Under the pieces are notes generated by a model. That model did no database searches. It saw nothing but the letters and a program-made list of their open reading frames with translations, and was not told the DNA's origin. A stretch of 64,000 nucleotides of DNA from JAGVGT01 sp963807225 (GTDB lineage Bacteria > Desulfobacterota > Desulfobulbia > Desulfobulbales > JAGXFP01). The stretch is taken from NCBI GenBank assembly GCA_963807225.1, contig CAWEAD010000005.1, positions 1,364,001 to 1,428,000 of the forward strand, read 5' to 3'. Made by a program: the position numbers and the translations under genes. Below are positions 8,507 to 17,634 of this stretch, in pieces; the first letter of the stretch is position 1, and each line of letters begins with the position of its first letter.

Positions 8507-11313
8507 TGGACAAGGATCTGCTGCCGATCAATATCTCCGCCAACACCAGGAGGCTGCTGGGGGTCAACTTTGTGACCTTTGCCCTGGTGGCCCTGGCCTT
8601 TGTCTGGATCGTCGTTTATTTCCGCGGGCAGCATGCCCGGGTTTTCGTCGACATCGAGCGGAGCACGGCTGATATCGCCTTCAATACCGAACTGCGACGC
8701 TCCCTCAGCTTCCTGGAAGTGGAGGTCCAGGAATTCATCAATCAGGTCCTGCGTAAGCCCGAGGTCTTGGGTCGCGATAAAGCCCGCCTGCTCAAGGACT
8801 TCCAGGAATTGCTCCTGATGGTGGGGCATAACGCCAAAAGTGAAGAGAGCCGCCAGTTATTGAAGACCCTGACCAGGTACTACCGGGGTTTAGCCGATTT
8901 GCTCCAGGATTACACTGAGATCAATGATGTTCAGCATAAATTAGAAAGCTACCAGGAAGATTTCTCCCAACGCCTGACACTGATGGGGGAAAACGCCGGC
9001 CGGTTGATGGTGGACCAGGCCATGTCCGGCCGGGACACTACAGGTCTCCAGCAGGTTTACATTCTGGTGCCACTATGCCAGGAGAAGTTCTTTCACGGAC
9101 AGGTGTTGATCGATGCCAGCGTCCTGAACAACGATCCTTCCCTGTTGGGGATCGACGAAGTGCACCCGCAGGAATCTGCCCGGGCGACCGCCTCCTCCAT
9201 GTTGCTGATTCTGCGCCAGACCCTGCAAACCCTGACCTCAGCCGATCCGGAGATCAGCGAGCCGGCGCGGCAGATTCTGCGCGATTTCCCGGCCTATCTT
9301 GAGCAGATCAGGGCTCTGCATGACATTCAGGGGGTCCTGAATGAAGACTGGCTGCAGTTCGAGACCATACGCAAGGAAGCCATCCGACAGCAGGAAAAGA
9401 TGTTCGCCAATTTGAACGATAATATCACCAGTCTGAAGGGATTTGTCGACAGCCATGACCGCCGGATGACGATTTTCAGCATCATCATGTCGGTGCTGGT
9501 TCTCTCCGTCTCGGTGACCGGTTTGCTGCTCAGCCGGAAACTGGGCTCGCAGCTTAAAGAAATGGCCGACACCGCAGTTAGGGCCAAGGAAATGGCTGAA
9601 GCCACCAATGTTCGACTCCAGCATGAGGTGGCGGAACGCCGCCAGGCCGAAGAGGCTCTGCGGGAGTCCCGCGATCTTCTGGACCAGCGGGTGCGGGAGC
9701 GCACTTCCCAATTGGCCGCTTCCAACCGTTTGCTCCAGGAGGAGATCGATATCCGCTTCAGGGCGGAAGAGGCACTGGCCGCCGAGAAGGAAAGACTGAC
9801 CGTCACCCTGCGTAGCATCGGTGACGGGGTGATCGCCACCGACCGCGAAGGACGAGTCGTACTGGTTAACAAAGTGGCTGAAGAGTTGACCGGCTGGGCG
9901 CAGGAAGAGGCCATGGGCCACCCTCTGCTGGAAGTGTACAGCTTGGTGGAGCGCCATAGCCGGGAGCCGATTGTCGATCTGCCGGGGTCGGGGCGGGCTG
10001 AAGATCCGAGCGGCTTGGCCCGCCAGAATCTTTTGTTGGCCCGGAATGGTCGTGAGCGGCTGGTGGCTGACCGCGGAACCCCGATCAAGGACCTGGACAG
10101 CCTGGTGGTCGGTTCAGTCGTGGTGTTTCGCGATATCTCGGAACAGGAAAAGATCGAAGAAGAATTGCTCAAGGTAAGAAAACTTGAGTCTGTCGGCGTT
10201 TTAGCCGGCGGCATCGCCCATGATTTCAATAACATCCTGGCCGCCATTCTCGGCAACATCAATCTGGCCCTGATGTCCACCGATCGGGACGACCGCCGTT
10301 TCAATCTTCTGAACCGGGCGGAGAAGGCCTCGCTCCGGGCCAAGGATCTGACCCAGCAGCTTCTGACCTTCTCCAAGGGGGGGGAGCCGGTCAAACTGGT
10401 CACCTCCATTGCCGAAATTATCGAGGATTCGGCCGAATTCGTCCTGCGCGGCAGTAAGTCGAAATGTCAGTTCCGGATTCCCGAAGACCTCTGGCCGGTG
10501 GATATCGATCCCGGCCAGATCAGCCAGGTGGTGCAGAATATTACACTTAACGCCAGCCAGGCCATGCCGGAGGGGGGGATAATCGAAATTTCCTGTAGCA
10601 ATTTCGATAACCTCAACCGGACCGTGCCGGTAATGGCCGAACACCTTCTGTGTTTAACCATCAAGGATTCCGGCCGAGGGATTGCGCCCGACCAACTGGA
10701 CCGGGTTTTCGATCCTTATTTCACCACCAAAGAAGAGGGCAGCGGGCTGGGTTTGGCCATTACTCATTCAATCATTAACAAACACGGCGGTTATATCACG
10801 GTTGACTCCAAGCCGGGCCAGGGTACGACCTTTACCATCTATCTGGCCGCCGCCGGCCGGGCACCGGTCCAGGAACGGACCGTAGAGCCTGATTCCGTCC
10901 GGGGCAGTGGCCTGGTCCTGGTTCTGGATGACGAAGAGATGGTTCGAGAGATCGCCAGGGAGATGCTGATCCACCTGGGCTATGAGGTTCTCCTGGCCAA
11001 AGACGGCAGCGAGGTCATGGATTATTACCGGCAGTGCCGACAGGAAGGGCGTCCCATCGACGCTTTCCTGATCGACCTGACCATTCCGGGCGGCATGGGC
11101 GGGCGGGAAACGGTGGAAAAATTACGACAACTGGATCCCCGGGTCAAGGCCGTGGTCTCCAGCGGTTACTCCAATGATCCGATAGTGGCAAATTTCCGCG
11201 ACTACGGCTTTGTCGGGGTGGTCGAAAAACCTTTCCGGGTCAACGAACTGGCCCGAGTCATACACAGGGTCATGCAGATGCAGGCGGCTGATCAACCGGT
11301 AATCAGCTGTTGA
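8506..11313 (+). CDS. hybrid sensor histidine kinase with PAS and receiver domains
   Basis: A 935-residue inner membrane sensor. A first membrane helix (about residues 19-39, FVTFALVALAFVWIVVYF) and a second (about 321-345, IIMSVLVLSVSVTGLLLS) bracket a roughly 280-residue, largely helical periplasmic sensing region. A coiled coil and a PAS domain (about 430-545, SIGDGVIATDREGRVV) follow. The histidine phosphoacceptor lies near 570 in GGIAHDFNNILAAILGN. The ATPase domain has DSGRGIAPDQLDRVFDPYF and GSGLGLAI. A C-terminal receiver begins near 804 (VLDDEEM), with its phospho-aspartate in FLIDLTIPGGMGG near 859. It is translationally coupled to two periplasmic binding proteins, which likely supply its input. 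No partner regulator with a DNA-binding domain is adjacent. Its end overlaps the convergent M50 protease gene by 22 bases. Confidence 0.92.
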   Translation: MDKDLLPINISANTRRLLGVNFVTFALVALAFVWIVVYFRGQHARVFVDIERSTADIAFNTELRRSLSFLEVEVQEFINQVLRKPEVLGRDKARLLKDFQELLLMVGHNAKSEESRQLLKTLTRYYRGLADLLQDYTEINDVQHKLESYQEDFSQRLTLMGENAGRLMVDQAMSGRDTTGLQQVYILVPLCQEKFFHGQVLIDASVLNNDPSLLGIDEVHPQESARATASSMLLILRQTLQTLTSADPEISEPARQILRDFPAYLEQIRALHDIQGVLNEDWLQFETIRKEAIRQQEKMFANLNDNITSLKGFVDSHDRRMTIFSIIMSVLVLSVSVTGLLLSRKLGSQLKEMADTAVRAKEMAEATNVRLQHEVAERRQAEEALRESRDLLDQRVRERTSQLAASNRLLQEEIDIRFRAEEALAAEKERLTVTLRSIGDGVIATDREGRVVLVNKVAEELTGWAQEEAMGHPLLEVYSLVERHSREPIVDLPGSGRAEDPSGLARQNLLLARNGRERLVADRGTPIKDLDSLVVGSVVVFRDISEQEKIEEELLKVRKLESVGVLAGGIAHDFNNILAAILGNINLALMSTDRDDRRFNLLNRAEKASLRAKDLTQQLLTFSKGGEPVKLVTSIAEIIEDSAEFVLRGSKSKCQFRIPEDLWPVDIDPGQISQVVQNITLNASQAMPEGGIIEISCSNFDNLNRTVPVMAEHLLCLTIKDSGRGIAPDQLDRVFDPYFTTKEEGSGLGLAITHSIINKHGGYITVDSKPGQGTTFTIYLAAAGRAPVQERTVEPDSVRGSGLVLVLDDEEMVREIAREMLIHLGYEVLLAKDGSEVMDYYRQCRQEGRPIDAFLIDLTIPGGMGGRETVEKLRQLDPRVKAVVSSGYSNDPIVANFRDYGFVGVVEKPFRVNELARVIHRVMQMQAADQPVISC

Positions 11314-11912
11314 GCGAAGTTGATCATCGGCATCATTACCTTTGAGATCACCCCAAGATAATAAAGCAGCAGCAGGATGAAGAAACCGAAGGGTTCCATC
11401 TTCCTCAGGAAAAGCACGCCGCCGGTCGGCAGAAATCCGCTCAGGATCCGGCTACCGTCCAAGGGCGGGATCGGGATCAGATTGAAAAATGCCAGGAGCA
11501 GGTTGATCCAGACTCCGGCCGCCGCCATGTTCAGCAAGGGCCAGAGGACCAAGCCCGGGATCAGGCCGACCCCGGCGGTCAGGATTTTGACCATGATCCC
11601 GCTCAGGAGCGCCAGCATTAAATTGGAACCGGGACCGGCCAGGGCCACCCACATCATGTCTCGCAACGGTTTACGGAAATAGGCGGGGTTGATCGGCACC
11701 GGTTTGGCCCAGCCGATCTTCATGATGATGAAAGCCAGCACGCCCCAGAGGTCCAGATGTTTAAGGGGGTTCATCGTCAGCCGGCCCTGATCGTGGGCGG
11801 TAGGGTCGCCCAGGCGCCAGGCCACATAGCCGTGACAGAATTCGTGAAAGGTGATGGACAGCAGAAAGGGTGGAGCCAGAATGGCGATCTGCTGGATCAG
11901 GTTGCTGTTCAT
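11292..11912 (-). CDS. site-2 protease family (M50) membrane metalloprotease
   Basis: A 206-residue polytopic zinc protease of the small M50 (SREBP site-2/SpoIVFB-like) type that cuts within membranes. The zinc motif HEFCH (HExxH) lies in the first helix segment SITFHEFCHGYVAWRLGD. NPLKHLDLWG follows, and the third ligand region is FNLIPIPPLDGSRIL. Four or more membrane segments are visible. Its ATG overlaps the stop of the tRNA nucleotidyltransferase gene (ATGA), so the two are coupled. This pairing is probably housekeeping rather than regulatory. The substrate is unknown, and no PDZ domain is present, unlike RseP. Confidence 0.88.
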   Translation of the reverse strand: MNSNLIQQIAILAPPFLLSITFHEFCHGYVAWRLGDPTAHDQGRLTMNPLKHLDLWGVLAFIIMKIGWAKPVPINPAYFRKPLRDMMWVALAGPGSNLMLALLSGIMVKILTAGVGLIPGLVLWPLLNMAAAGVWINLLLAFFNLIPIPPLDGSRILSGFLPTGGVLFLRKMEPFGFFILLLLYYLGVISKVMMPMINFAQQLITG

Positions 11913-14599
11913 GCTTTTATCCGCCGGCGTCTCCGGCCTCCCTGCTGGTATCGTTCCGCCGGGTAACGAGTTTTAACAAAGTTAATCTCGTCTTCCCGAC
12001 TGTCAACCTCGTTGTCCAGCCGGGCCTGGAGCAACCGGTCGAGAATGCGCTTGTAGATGGGGCCGGCGACGTAACCCATTTGCTTGAGATCGCTACCTTT
12101 CAAATGAGTTTTAACATGTCGCAGGTAGGTGATGTAGTGGGAAATAGCCTTTTTCCCCTCGGGCCGGCGGATCTGGCCCATCAGGGCAAGCAATCCTTCC
12201 AGGGTCAAGGGCTGCAGCAGTTTGTGGATTTCGCTGGGCTTGAGGTCATGGAACATCTTGAATACCTTCTGCAGCCGGTTCAGGTGGCTTTTTTCCCGCA
12301 GCAGCGGCTGGGCGTAACGTTCGGGAATTTCCAGGCGGCGACGAAAAGTCGGCATCTGGCGCGCGGTCAGGCGACTAGTCAGGGCCAGCAGGTAAACCAG
12401 CCATTGCAGGCAGGTTTCTTCCTGGTAGAGCAGGCGGTACCAGGTCAGGGATTCCCGGGTCGATTCGATGATTCCGGTCAAGGGCGGATCGAGTTGCAGG
12501 GCCGGGTGGAGAAACTTCAGCAGGTCGAACTGGGCCAGGCGCCGGATGGCCGGCAGAGGGTTTTCCTCGTTCAGCAGCAGTTGGACTTCACCGAAGATCC
12601 GCGAGCCCAACCGGGTGCCCTTTTTGCCCGGTAAGCGGTTGAAGAGGTTCATCCGCACGGCGTTCTTGATCATTCGCTCGGTGTGCTTGGCCAGCTGAAA
12701 CCCCATGCGCTGCTCGAAGCGGATGGCTCTGAAAATCCGGGTCGGGTCCTCGACAAAGCTCAGGTTGTGCAGAATTCTGATCTTGCGATCCTTGAGATCG
12801 TTCTGGCAATTGAAGAAGTCGACCAGCTGCCCGAAGGACTCCGGGGCCAGGTGGATGGCCATGGCGTTGATGGTGAAGTCGCGCCGGTAAAGGTCGAGCT
12901 TGAGCGACGACAGTTCCACCGTGGGCATGGCGGCCGGGTATTCATAGTATTCCAGGCGGGCAGTGGCGATGTCGATCTTGAAGCCGTCGGGCAGGATTAC
13001 CACGGCGGTGTTGAACTTCTCGTGGGTGCGGACCTCGCCGCCCAGTTGCCGGGTGAGCTGCCGGGCGAATTTGATCCCGTCGCCTTCGATGACGATGTCG
13101 AGATCGAGATTGGGTTGGCGCAGCAGCAGGTCGCGGACGAAGCCGCCCACGGCATAGGCCTGGTAACCGCTGGCGGCGGCCACCTCGCCGATGGTGCGGA
13201 GCAGGACGATGACCTCGCGCGCCAGATTTTCCACCAGCAGGTTGTTCAGGTTCCGCTGACGCTGAGTAGTCGAAAGTCCCGAGGAATCCAGGGTCTCCTT
13301 GGGCATATGGGCCGGGTCGTTGATCAACAGATTCAAGAGGTCCGTACGGGTGATCACCCCGATGATCTTCTCCTGCTCGACAATTGGAATAAAGCGCTGG
13401 CGGTGCTCGATAATCAGTTCCTCTATTTCGGCCAGGGTGGCGCTAGGCTCCAGGGTGGCGAATTCGGTGGTCATGTATTCGCTGACCGGTTCGTCACCCA
13501 GGCCGTGGTAGATGGCCTTGCCGGCCACCCGCCGGGAAATAAGACCCAACACCCGTTTAGCCCTCAGGACCGGAAGCACCGTGACGTTGTAGCGGTCGAT
13601 GATCTGATTGGCCTGCTTCAGGGTGACTTCGGGGGGCACCGAGATCACCGGTGCCGACATGATCCGGGCGGCGATGGCCACCGGCCTGACGTGTTTGTGT
13701 AACAGGTGCAGGAGTTTCTCCTCGGCTTCGACCAGGGTCAGGTTGGAGAGGGTGGCCGAGGCGGCCGAGGCGTGGCCGCCGCCTCCGAAATCGATGCTGA
13801 TCTCGCCGACATTGACCTCTGGTATCCGGCTTCTGGCGATGAGGTAAGTACGCTCGCCCATGTTGGCCAGGGCGAACAGGCAGTTGAGGTTCTCCATGGT
13901 CATGAAGCGCCGGACGATCAGGGAGAATTCATCGACGTACTCCGGCAGGCGGATCTTGGCGACGACGATATCGAGACCCTGAATGTTGTAGGTGGTGGCT
14001 GATTTCATCAGTTCGTGCAGCAGGCCGACCTGGGCGGTGGTCAACTCCTGCGAGACGAACTGGGCTACGGTGGGCAGGTCGGCGCCCTGGGCCAGCAACC
14101 AGGCCATGGCCTCCAGATCGTCCGGGGTGGTGGTGCCGAAGGTGAAGGAGCCGGTGTCCTCGTACAGGGCCATGGCCAGCAGGGTGGCCTCGTCGCGGCT
14201 CACGGGCAGGGCGCGTTCACGAAAGATCTGGGTGAAGACCGTGGCGGTTGAGCCCACCGGCCGCACCTCCTCGAATTCGCCCTGGAGGTCGCCGGGCAGA
14301 GGCGGATGATGGTCGTAGATATGCAGCGAGAGGCCGGGGTTGTCCAGGCAGCGGGCCAGGTTGCCGATCCGACCGGCCTGCCTGGTATCGACCAGAATCA
14401 GGCGGGTGACCGCGGCCAGGTCGATTTCCTTCTGCTTGGTGAAGTCGTAAGCATGGGACGAGGTGGCCAGGTAGCGGCGCAGGTTGCGTTCCTGGGAACC
14501 GGAAAAGACCAGTTTGGCGCCGGGATAGAGCTTGCGGGCGGCCAGCATCGAGGCCAGGCCGTCAAAGTCGGCGTTCAGGTGGGTGGTGATGATTTCCAT
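11909..14599 (-). CDS. DHH phosphoesterase-CBS-tRNA nucleotidyltransferase fusion
   Basis: An 896-residue multidomain protein. The N-terminus is a DHH/DHHA1 phosphoesterase domain (THLNADFDGLASMLAARKLY, DHHPPLPGD near residue 98, GGGGHASAASA near 270). Two CBS domains occupy roughly 310-440 (ARIMSAPVISVPPEVTLKQA and VSEYMTTEF). The C-terminal half is a class II poly(A)/tRNA nucleotidyltransferase with YAVGGFVRDLLLRQPNLDLD near 480 and the RRDFTINAMA motif. Such fusions add A or CCA to tRNA 3' ends; the DHH-CBS part probably regulates or processes nucleotides. Whether this one adds A only or whole CCA depends on a partner enzyme elsewhere in the genome. It is coupled to the downstream M50 gene. 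Confidence 0.9.
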   Translation of the reverse strand: MEIITTHLNADFDGLASMLAARKLYPGAKLVFSGSQERNLRRYLATSSHAYDFTKQKEIDLAAVTRLILVDTRQAGRIGNLARCLDNPGLSLHIYDHHPPLPGDLQGEFEEVRPVGSTATVFTQIFRERALPVSRDEATLLAMALYEDTGSFTFGTTTPDDLEAMAWLLAQGADLPTVAQFVSQELTTAQVGLLHELMKSATTYNIQGLDIVVAKIRLPEYVDEFSLIVRRFMTMENLNCLFALANMGERTYLIARSRIPEVNVGEISIDFGGGGHASAASATLSNLTLVEAEEKLLHLLHKHVRPVAIAARIMSAPVISVPPEVTLKQANQIIDRYNVTVLPVLRAKRVLGLISRRVAGKAIYHGLGDEPVSEYMTTEFATLEPSATLAEIEELIIEHRQRFIPIVEQEKIIGVITRTDLLNLLINDPAHMPKETLDSSGLSTTQRQRNLNNLLVENLAREVIVLLRTIGEVAAASGYQAYAVGGFVRDLLLRQPNLDLDIVIEGDGIKFARQLTRQLGGEVRTHEKFNTAVVILPDGFKIDIATARLEYYEYPAAMPTVELSSLKLDLYRRDFTINAMAIHLAPESFGQLVDFFNCQNDLKDRKIRILHNLSFVEDPTRIFRAIRFEQRMGFQLAKHTERMIKNAVRMNLFNRLPGKKGTRLGSRIFGEVQLLLNEENPLPAIRRLAQFDLLKFLHPALQLDPPLTGIIESTRESLTWYRLLYQEETCLQWLVYLLALTSRLTARQMPTFRRRLEIPERYAQPLLREKSHLNRLQKVFKMFHDLKPSEIHKLLQPLTLEGLLALMGQIRRPEGKKAISHYITYLRHVKTHLKGSDLKQMGYVAGPIYKRILDRLLQARLDNEVDSREDEINFVKTRYPAERYQQGGRRRRRIKA

Positions 14600-14651
14600 T
14601 GCTCAGAATCTACCATCTCGGGCGGGGAAAGCCAACCACTGCCGGTGGTTG

Positions 14652-15614
14652 TCAGCCTCGGGGATGGAACTTGCGGTGGATCTTCTTCAGGCGCTCGCCG
14701 TCTACGTGGGTGTAGATCTGGGTGGTGGCGATATCGGCGTGGCCCAGCATCATCTGGACCGAGCGCAGGTCGGCCCCATGCTCCAGCAGGTGGGTGGCGA
14801 AGGAATGGCGCAGGGTATGGGGGCTGATCTTCTTCTTGATCCCGGCTGCGAAGACGGTTTCCTGGATGATCTGCCAGAAGCGCAAGCGGGTCATGGCCTG
14901 GCCCCGGGCCGTGACGAAAAAGGCGTCGCTGCGCCGTTTTTTCAGGAGCAGGGGGCGGCCGTGGCGCAGGTAGGTCTCCAGGCGGGACTTGGCCTGCTCA
15001 CCGAAGGGTACCAGGCGTTCCTTGGCTCCCTTGCCGAAGATGCGCAGATAGCCACCGGTCAGGTTGGCTCCGGCCAACGGCAGGTTGACCAATTCGGAAA
15101 CCCGCAGCCCCGAGGCATAGAGCAGGTGCAGCATGGCCTGGTTGCGCAGGGTCAGGGGGTCGGTGCCGGCCGGCGCGGCCAGCAGTGCGTTTACCTCGGT
15201 CTCGCTCAAGACCTTGGGCAACGGCCGGCCCGGCTTGGGCAAATCGATATTGTCGGCCGGATTCTCCGGCAGCAGACCCTCGCCACTTAGAAAGAGAAAG
15301 AAGCCGCGCAGGGCCGAAACCCGTCGCGCGTTGCTGCGACTGGAGATCCCCTGTTGATGGCATTGGGTCAGCCAGCCGCGGATCCGGCGGGCGTCGACCT
15401 TGGTCAGCGACTTGATTCGATTTTCGTACAGGTACAGGAAAAAGGCGGCCAGATCGGCCTGGTAAGCGCTGATGGTGTTGCGGGACAGCCTTCTTTCGGC
15501 GGTCAGATAATGCAGATAAAGCTCCAGCTCCCGGTCAAAAGGGTGGGCGGTGGCCGTTCTCTTCGGCCGGGGCGGCTGGGTGTCGGTGCTACCGGGACGT
15601 GCCGGTTTGGGCAT
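14652..15614 (-). CDS. xerD: tyrosine recombinase XerD/XerC
   Basis: A 320-residue site-specific recombinase that resolves chromosome dimers at dif. It has an N-terminal SAM-like DNA-binding domain (LELYLHYLTAERRLSRNTISAY) and a C-terminal catalytic domain. The catalytic set is complete: Arg in ASGLRVSELVNL, Lys in FGKGAKERLVPFG, HTLRHSFATHLLEHG, and HADIATTQIYTHV with the nucleophilic Tyr. The roughly 25-residue basic and proline-rich N-terminal extension is unusual. It lies between rpsU and the tRNA nucleotidyltransferase gene, all on the minus strand. This placement among housekeeping genes argues for the chromosomal Xer rather than a phage or integron integrase. XerC versus XerD cannot be settled here. 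Confidence 0.88.
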   Translation of the reverse strand: MPKPARPGSTDTQPPRPKRTATAHPFDRELELYLHYLTAERRLSRNTISAYQADLAAFFLYLYENRIKSLTKVDARRIRGWLTQCHQQGISSRSNARRVSALRGFFLFLSGEGLLPENPADNIDLPKPGRPLPKVLSETEVNALLAAPAGTDPLTLRNQAMLHLLYASGLRVSELVNLPLAGANLTGGYLRIFGKGAKERLVPFGEQAKSRLETYLRHGRPLLLKKRRSDAFFVTARGQAMTRLRFWQIIQETVFAAGIKKKISPHTLRHSFATHLLEHGADLRSVQMMLGHADIATTQIYTHVDGERLKKIHRKFHPRG

Positions 15615-15634
15615 GCGGGTAAGTTGAAGACCGC

Positions 15635-15829
15635 TTAGCCGCGGCTCATGCGGCTCATCAGCTTGCGAAGCTTGCGCTTGGACTCGGTCGATTTACGACG
15701 GCGCTTGTCGCTGGGTTTCTCGTAATATTCCCGGCGCTTCATTTCCTTCTTCATGCCGTCCAACTGCAGTTTCTTCTTGAGAAAACGCAGGGCCTGTTCC
15801 ACATCGCCTCTGACTTCAACTGTGATCAT
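15635..15829 (-). CDS. rpsU: 30S ribosomal protein bS21
   Basis: A 64-residue, very basic protein with the bS21 signature: MITVEVRGDVEQALRFLKKK at the start, then a long Lys/Arg helix (KRREYYEKPSDKRRRK). bS21 binds the 30S platform near the 16S 3' end and assists initiation. The length is normal. It is first in the minus-strand unit rpsU-xerD, and a good sigma70-type promoter lies about 70 bases upstream. Confidence 0.95.
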   Translation of the reverse strand: MITVEVRGDVEQALRFLKKKLQLDGMKKEMKRREYYEKPSDKRRRKSTESKRKLRKLMSRMSRG

Positions 15830-15905
15830 TTGTTCTCCTGTACTTAAAATAAGCCCGGCCCGGTTCGGGTTAGGGCAGGTTTGCGGGGATTGGTGAAAAG
15901 GGTCA

Positions 15906-15935
15906 TATATAGCTGGGAAGACATGGAGTTGTCAA
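15906..15935 (-). promoter_or_regulatory. sigma70-type promoter for rpsU
   Basis: On the minus strand there is a perfect -35 box TTGACA (15935-15930), an 18-base spacer, and TATATA (15911-15906) as the -10 box. Transcription would start near 15899 and give a leader of about 70 bases before the rpsU ATG. This is inferred from consensus match alone. Confidence 0.6.
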
Positions 15936-16049
15936 ACCTTTTTTTGGTATTCAAACCGGAAGTAATCGGACATGCCGGGGTGGGAGCCAGTCTTGGCGGT
16001 TACTGCATTTATTTATCCGCCGATAGTGGCTGAGGTAATCCGCACCCGG

Positions 16050-17423
16050 TTACTTGAAGATCTTGCCGGGGTTCAGAATGTTCCGCGGATCGAAGGATTT
16101 TTTGATCGCCCGCATGATCTCCAAGGTAGGTTCGTCGATCTCCCGATCCAGGAATGGTGATTTTGTGAGTCCCACACCGTGTTCGCCGGTGATGGTGCCG
16201 CCCAACTCGATGACCCGGTCGAAGAGTTCGGATGTGGCGCTCTCGGCGGCCGCCAGTTCGCGGGGATCTTTACGGTCCAGCATGATGTTGACGTGGATAT
16301 TGCCGTCGCCGGCGTGGCCAAAGGTGAGGATGGTCAGGTCGTGCTTGGCGGCCAGTTCCTCGGTGTAGGCGACCAGATCGGGAATTCTGGTGCGGGGCAC
16401 CACCACGTCCTCGCCGATTTTGTGGGGCTTGAGCTTGAAGGTGGCCGGAGAAATGGCCCGGCGGGCGGCCCAGAGATGTTCAGTTTCCGGGCCGGAGGAG
16501 GCCCGCCGGGTTTCCAGCAGCCCCGGTTGGCCGGCCAGAAAAGTCTCCAGATTCAGGGCCTGCAGTTCCACCACTTCGCGATCGCCGTCCAGTTCGATCA
16601 GGAGCAGGGCGGCGGTTGTTGCCGGTAATGGCGCCGGCAGGCTGTCGGCGACGATTCGCAGGGTGGTGCGGTCCATGTACTCCAGGGTGCTGGGCGTCAT
16701 CCGGTTCAACAGGCGGCTGACCAGACCGGTGGCGGCGGCCAGGTCGGTGAAGAGCAGCTGAAAAGTGACGCGGGCTCCGGGCTGGGCCAGTAGCTTCACC
16801 GTGATGCTGGTAATAACCGCCAGGGTGCCTTCGGAACCGACCAGCAGCCGGGTCAGATCGTAGCCGGCCACGCCCTTGGCGGTCCGCACCCCGGTGTGGA
16901 TAATCCGGCCGTCGGCCAGGACCGCTTCCAAGCCCAGGATGTAGTCGCGGGTAACTCCGTATTTTACCGCCCGGGGGCCGCCGGCGCATTCGGCCACATT
17001 GCCGCCCAGGGTGCAGAACTGATGGCTGGCTGGATCGGGCGGGTAGAAGAGTCCGACTTTGGCCACCTCGGCCTGGAAATGCCCGGTAATAACCCCCGGT
17101 TCCACCACCGCCACCTGATTGGCCGCATCGATTTCCAGGATCCGGTTGAAGCGGTTCATGGCCATGACCACCCCGCCGGCCAACGGCAGCGCCCCGCCGG
17201 TCATGCCGGTACCGGCGCCGCGCGGAACCACGGCAAAGTCATGCGCCGTGGCCAGCCGCATGATGGCGCCGACCTCGGCGGTGTTGCCGGGAAAGACTAC
17301 CGCCTCGGGCGCATATTCCAGCCCGGAGCCATCATAGGAGTAACAAAGTAGCTCCTCGGCGATGGTGGTCAAATGCTCCGGGCCGACAATGGCGGCCAGT
17401 TTTTTTATGGTTTCGCGGTGCAT
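16050..17423 (-). CDS. FAD-binding oxidase, glycolate/D-lactate dehydrogenase (GlcD) type
   Basis: A 457-residue flavoprotein that oxidises a 2-hydroxyacid such as glycolate or D-lactate to the 2-oxoacid. The PCMH-type FAD-binding domain carries VVPRGAGTGMTGGALPLAGG and TLGGNVAECAGGPRAVKYG. The C-terminal oxidase domain has the conserved FGHAGDGNIHVNIM and GTITGEHGVGLTKSPFL with its likely catalytic histidines. No GlcE, GlcF or LldE iron-sulfur partner is next to it, which is unusual for this family, so the electron acceptor is unclear. It is preceded by a divergent ddl gene, with 211 bases between the starts. Substrate identity cannot be decided from sequence. Confidence 0.88.
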   Translation of the reverse strand: MHRETIKKLAAIVGPEHLTTIAEELLCYSYDGSGLEYAPEAVVFPGNTAEVGAIMRLATAHDFAVVPRGAGTGMTGGALPLAGGVVMAMNRFNRILEIDAANQVAVVEPGVITGHFQAEVAKVGLFYPPDPASHQFCTLGGNVAECAGGPRAVKYGVTRDYILGLEAVLADGRIIHTGVRTAKGVAGYDLTRLLVGSEGTLAVITSITVKLLAQPGARVTFQLLFTDLAAATGLVSRLLNRMTPSTLEYMDRTTLRIVADSLPAPLPATTAALLLIELDGDREVVELQALNLETFLAGQPGLLETRRASSGPETEHLWAARRAISPATFKLKPHKIGEDVVVPRTRIPDLVAYTEELAAKHDLTILTFGHAGDGNIHVNIMLDRKDPRELAAAESATSELFDRVIELGGTITGEHGVGLTKSPFLDREIDEPTLEIMRAIKKSFDPRNILNPGKIFK

Positions 17424-17634
17424 GGGCTGATTCTAACCAGCCGGCCGGAGGGGGGCCAGAGATATTTTTTCCGGGCCGCTTGCCGAGTGGTGGAAAAGTT
17501 TTTAATCTGCTGGGGACGGCACTTGGTTTTTGAGTTGAAGTCCGGACTGTGCGAGTCGGTCGGACTACCCAAGGGTGACCAACAGCGCCGGGTTGAGTTG
17601 AGGGTCGGAGCAGAAAATAATCTGAGGAATGAAG

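Noticed and set aside
12683..13702. A 339-residue plus-strand frame inside the tRNA nucleotidyltransferase fusion
   Set aside because: Lies antisense to conserved CBS and nucleotidyltransferase motifs; no coding signature of its own.
14652..15614. XerD-like gene considered as a phage or integron integrase
   Set aside because: It sits in a housekeeping run beside rpsU with no attachment-site repeats or phage genes, and lacks the extra domain of integron integrases.
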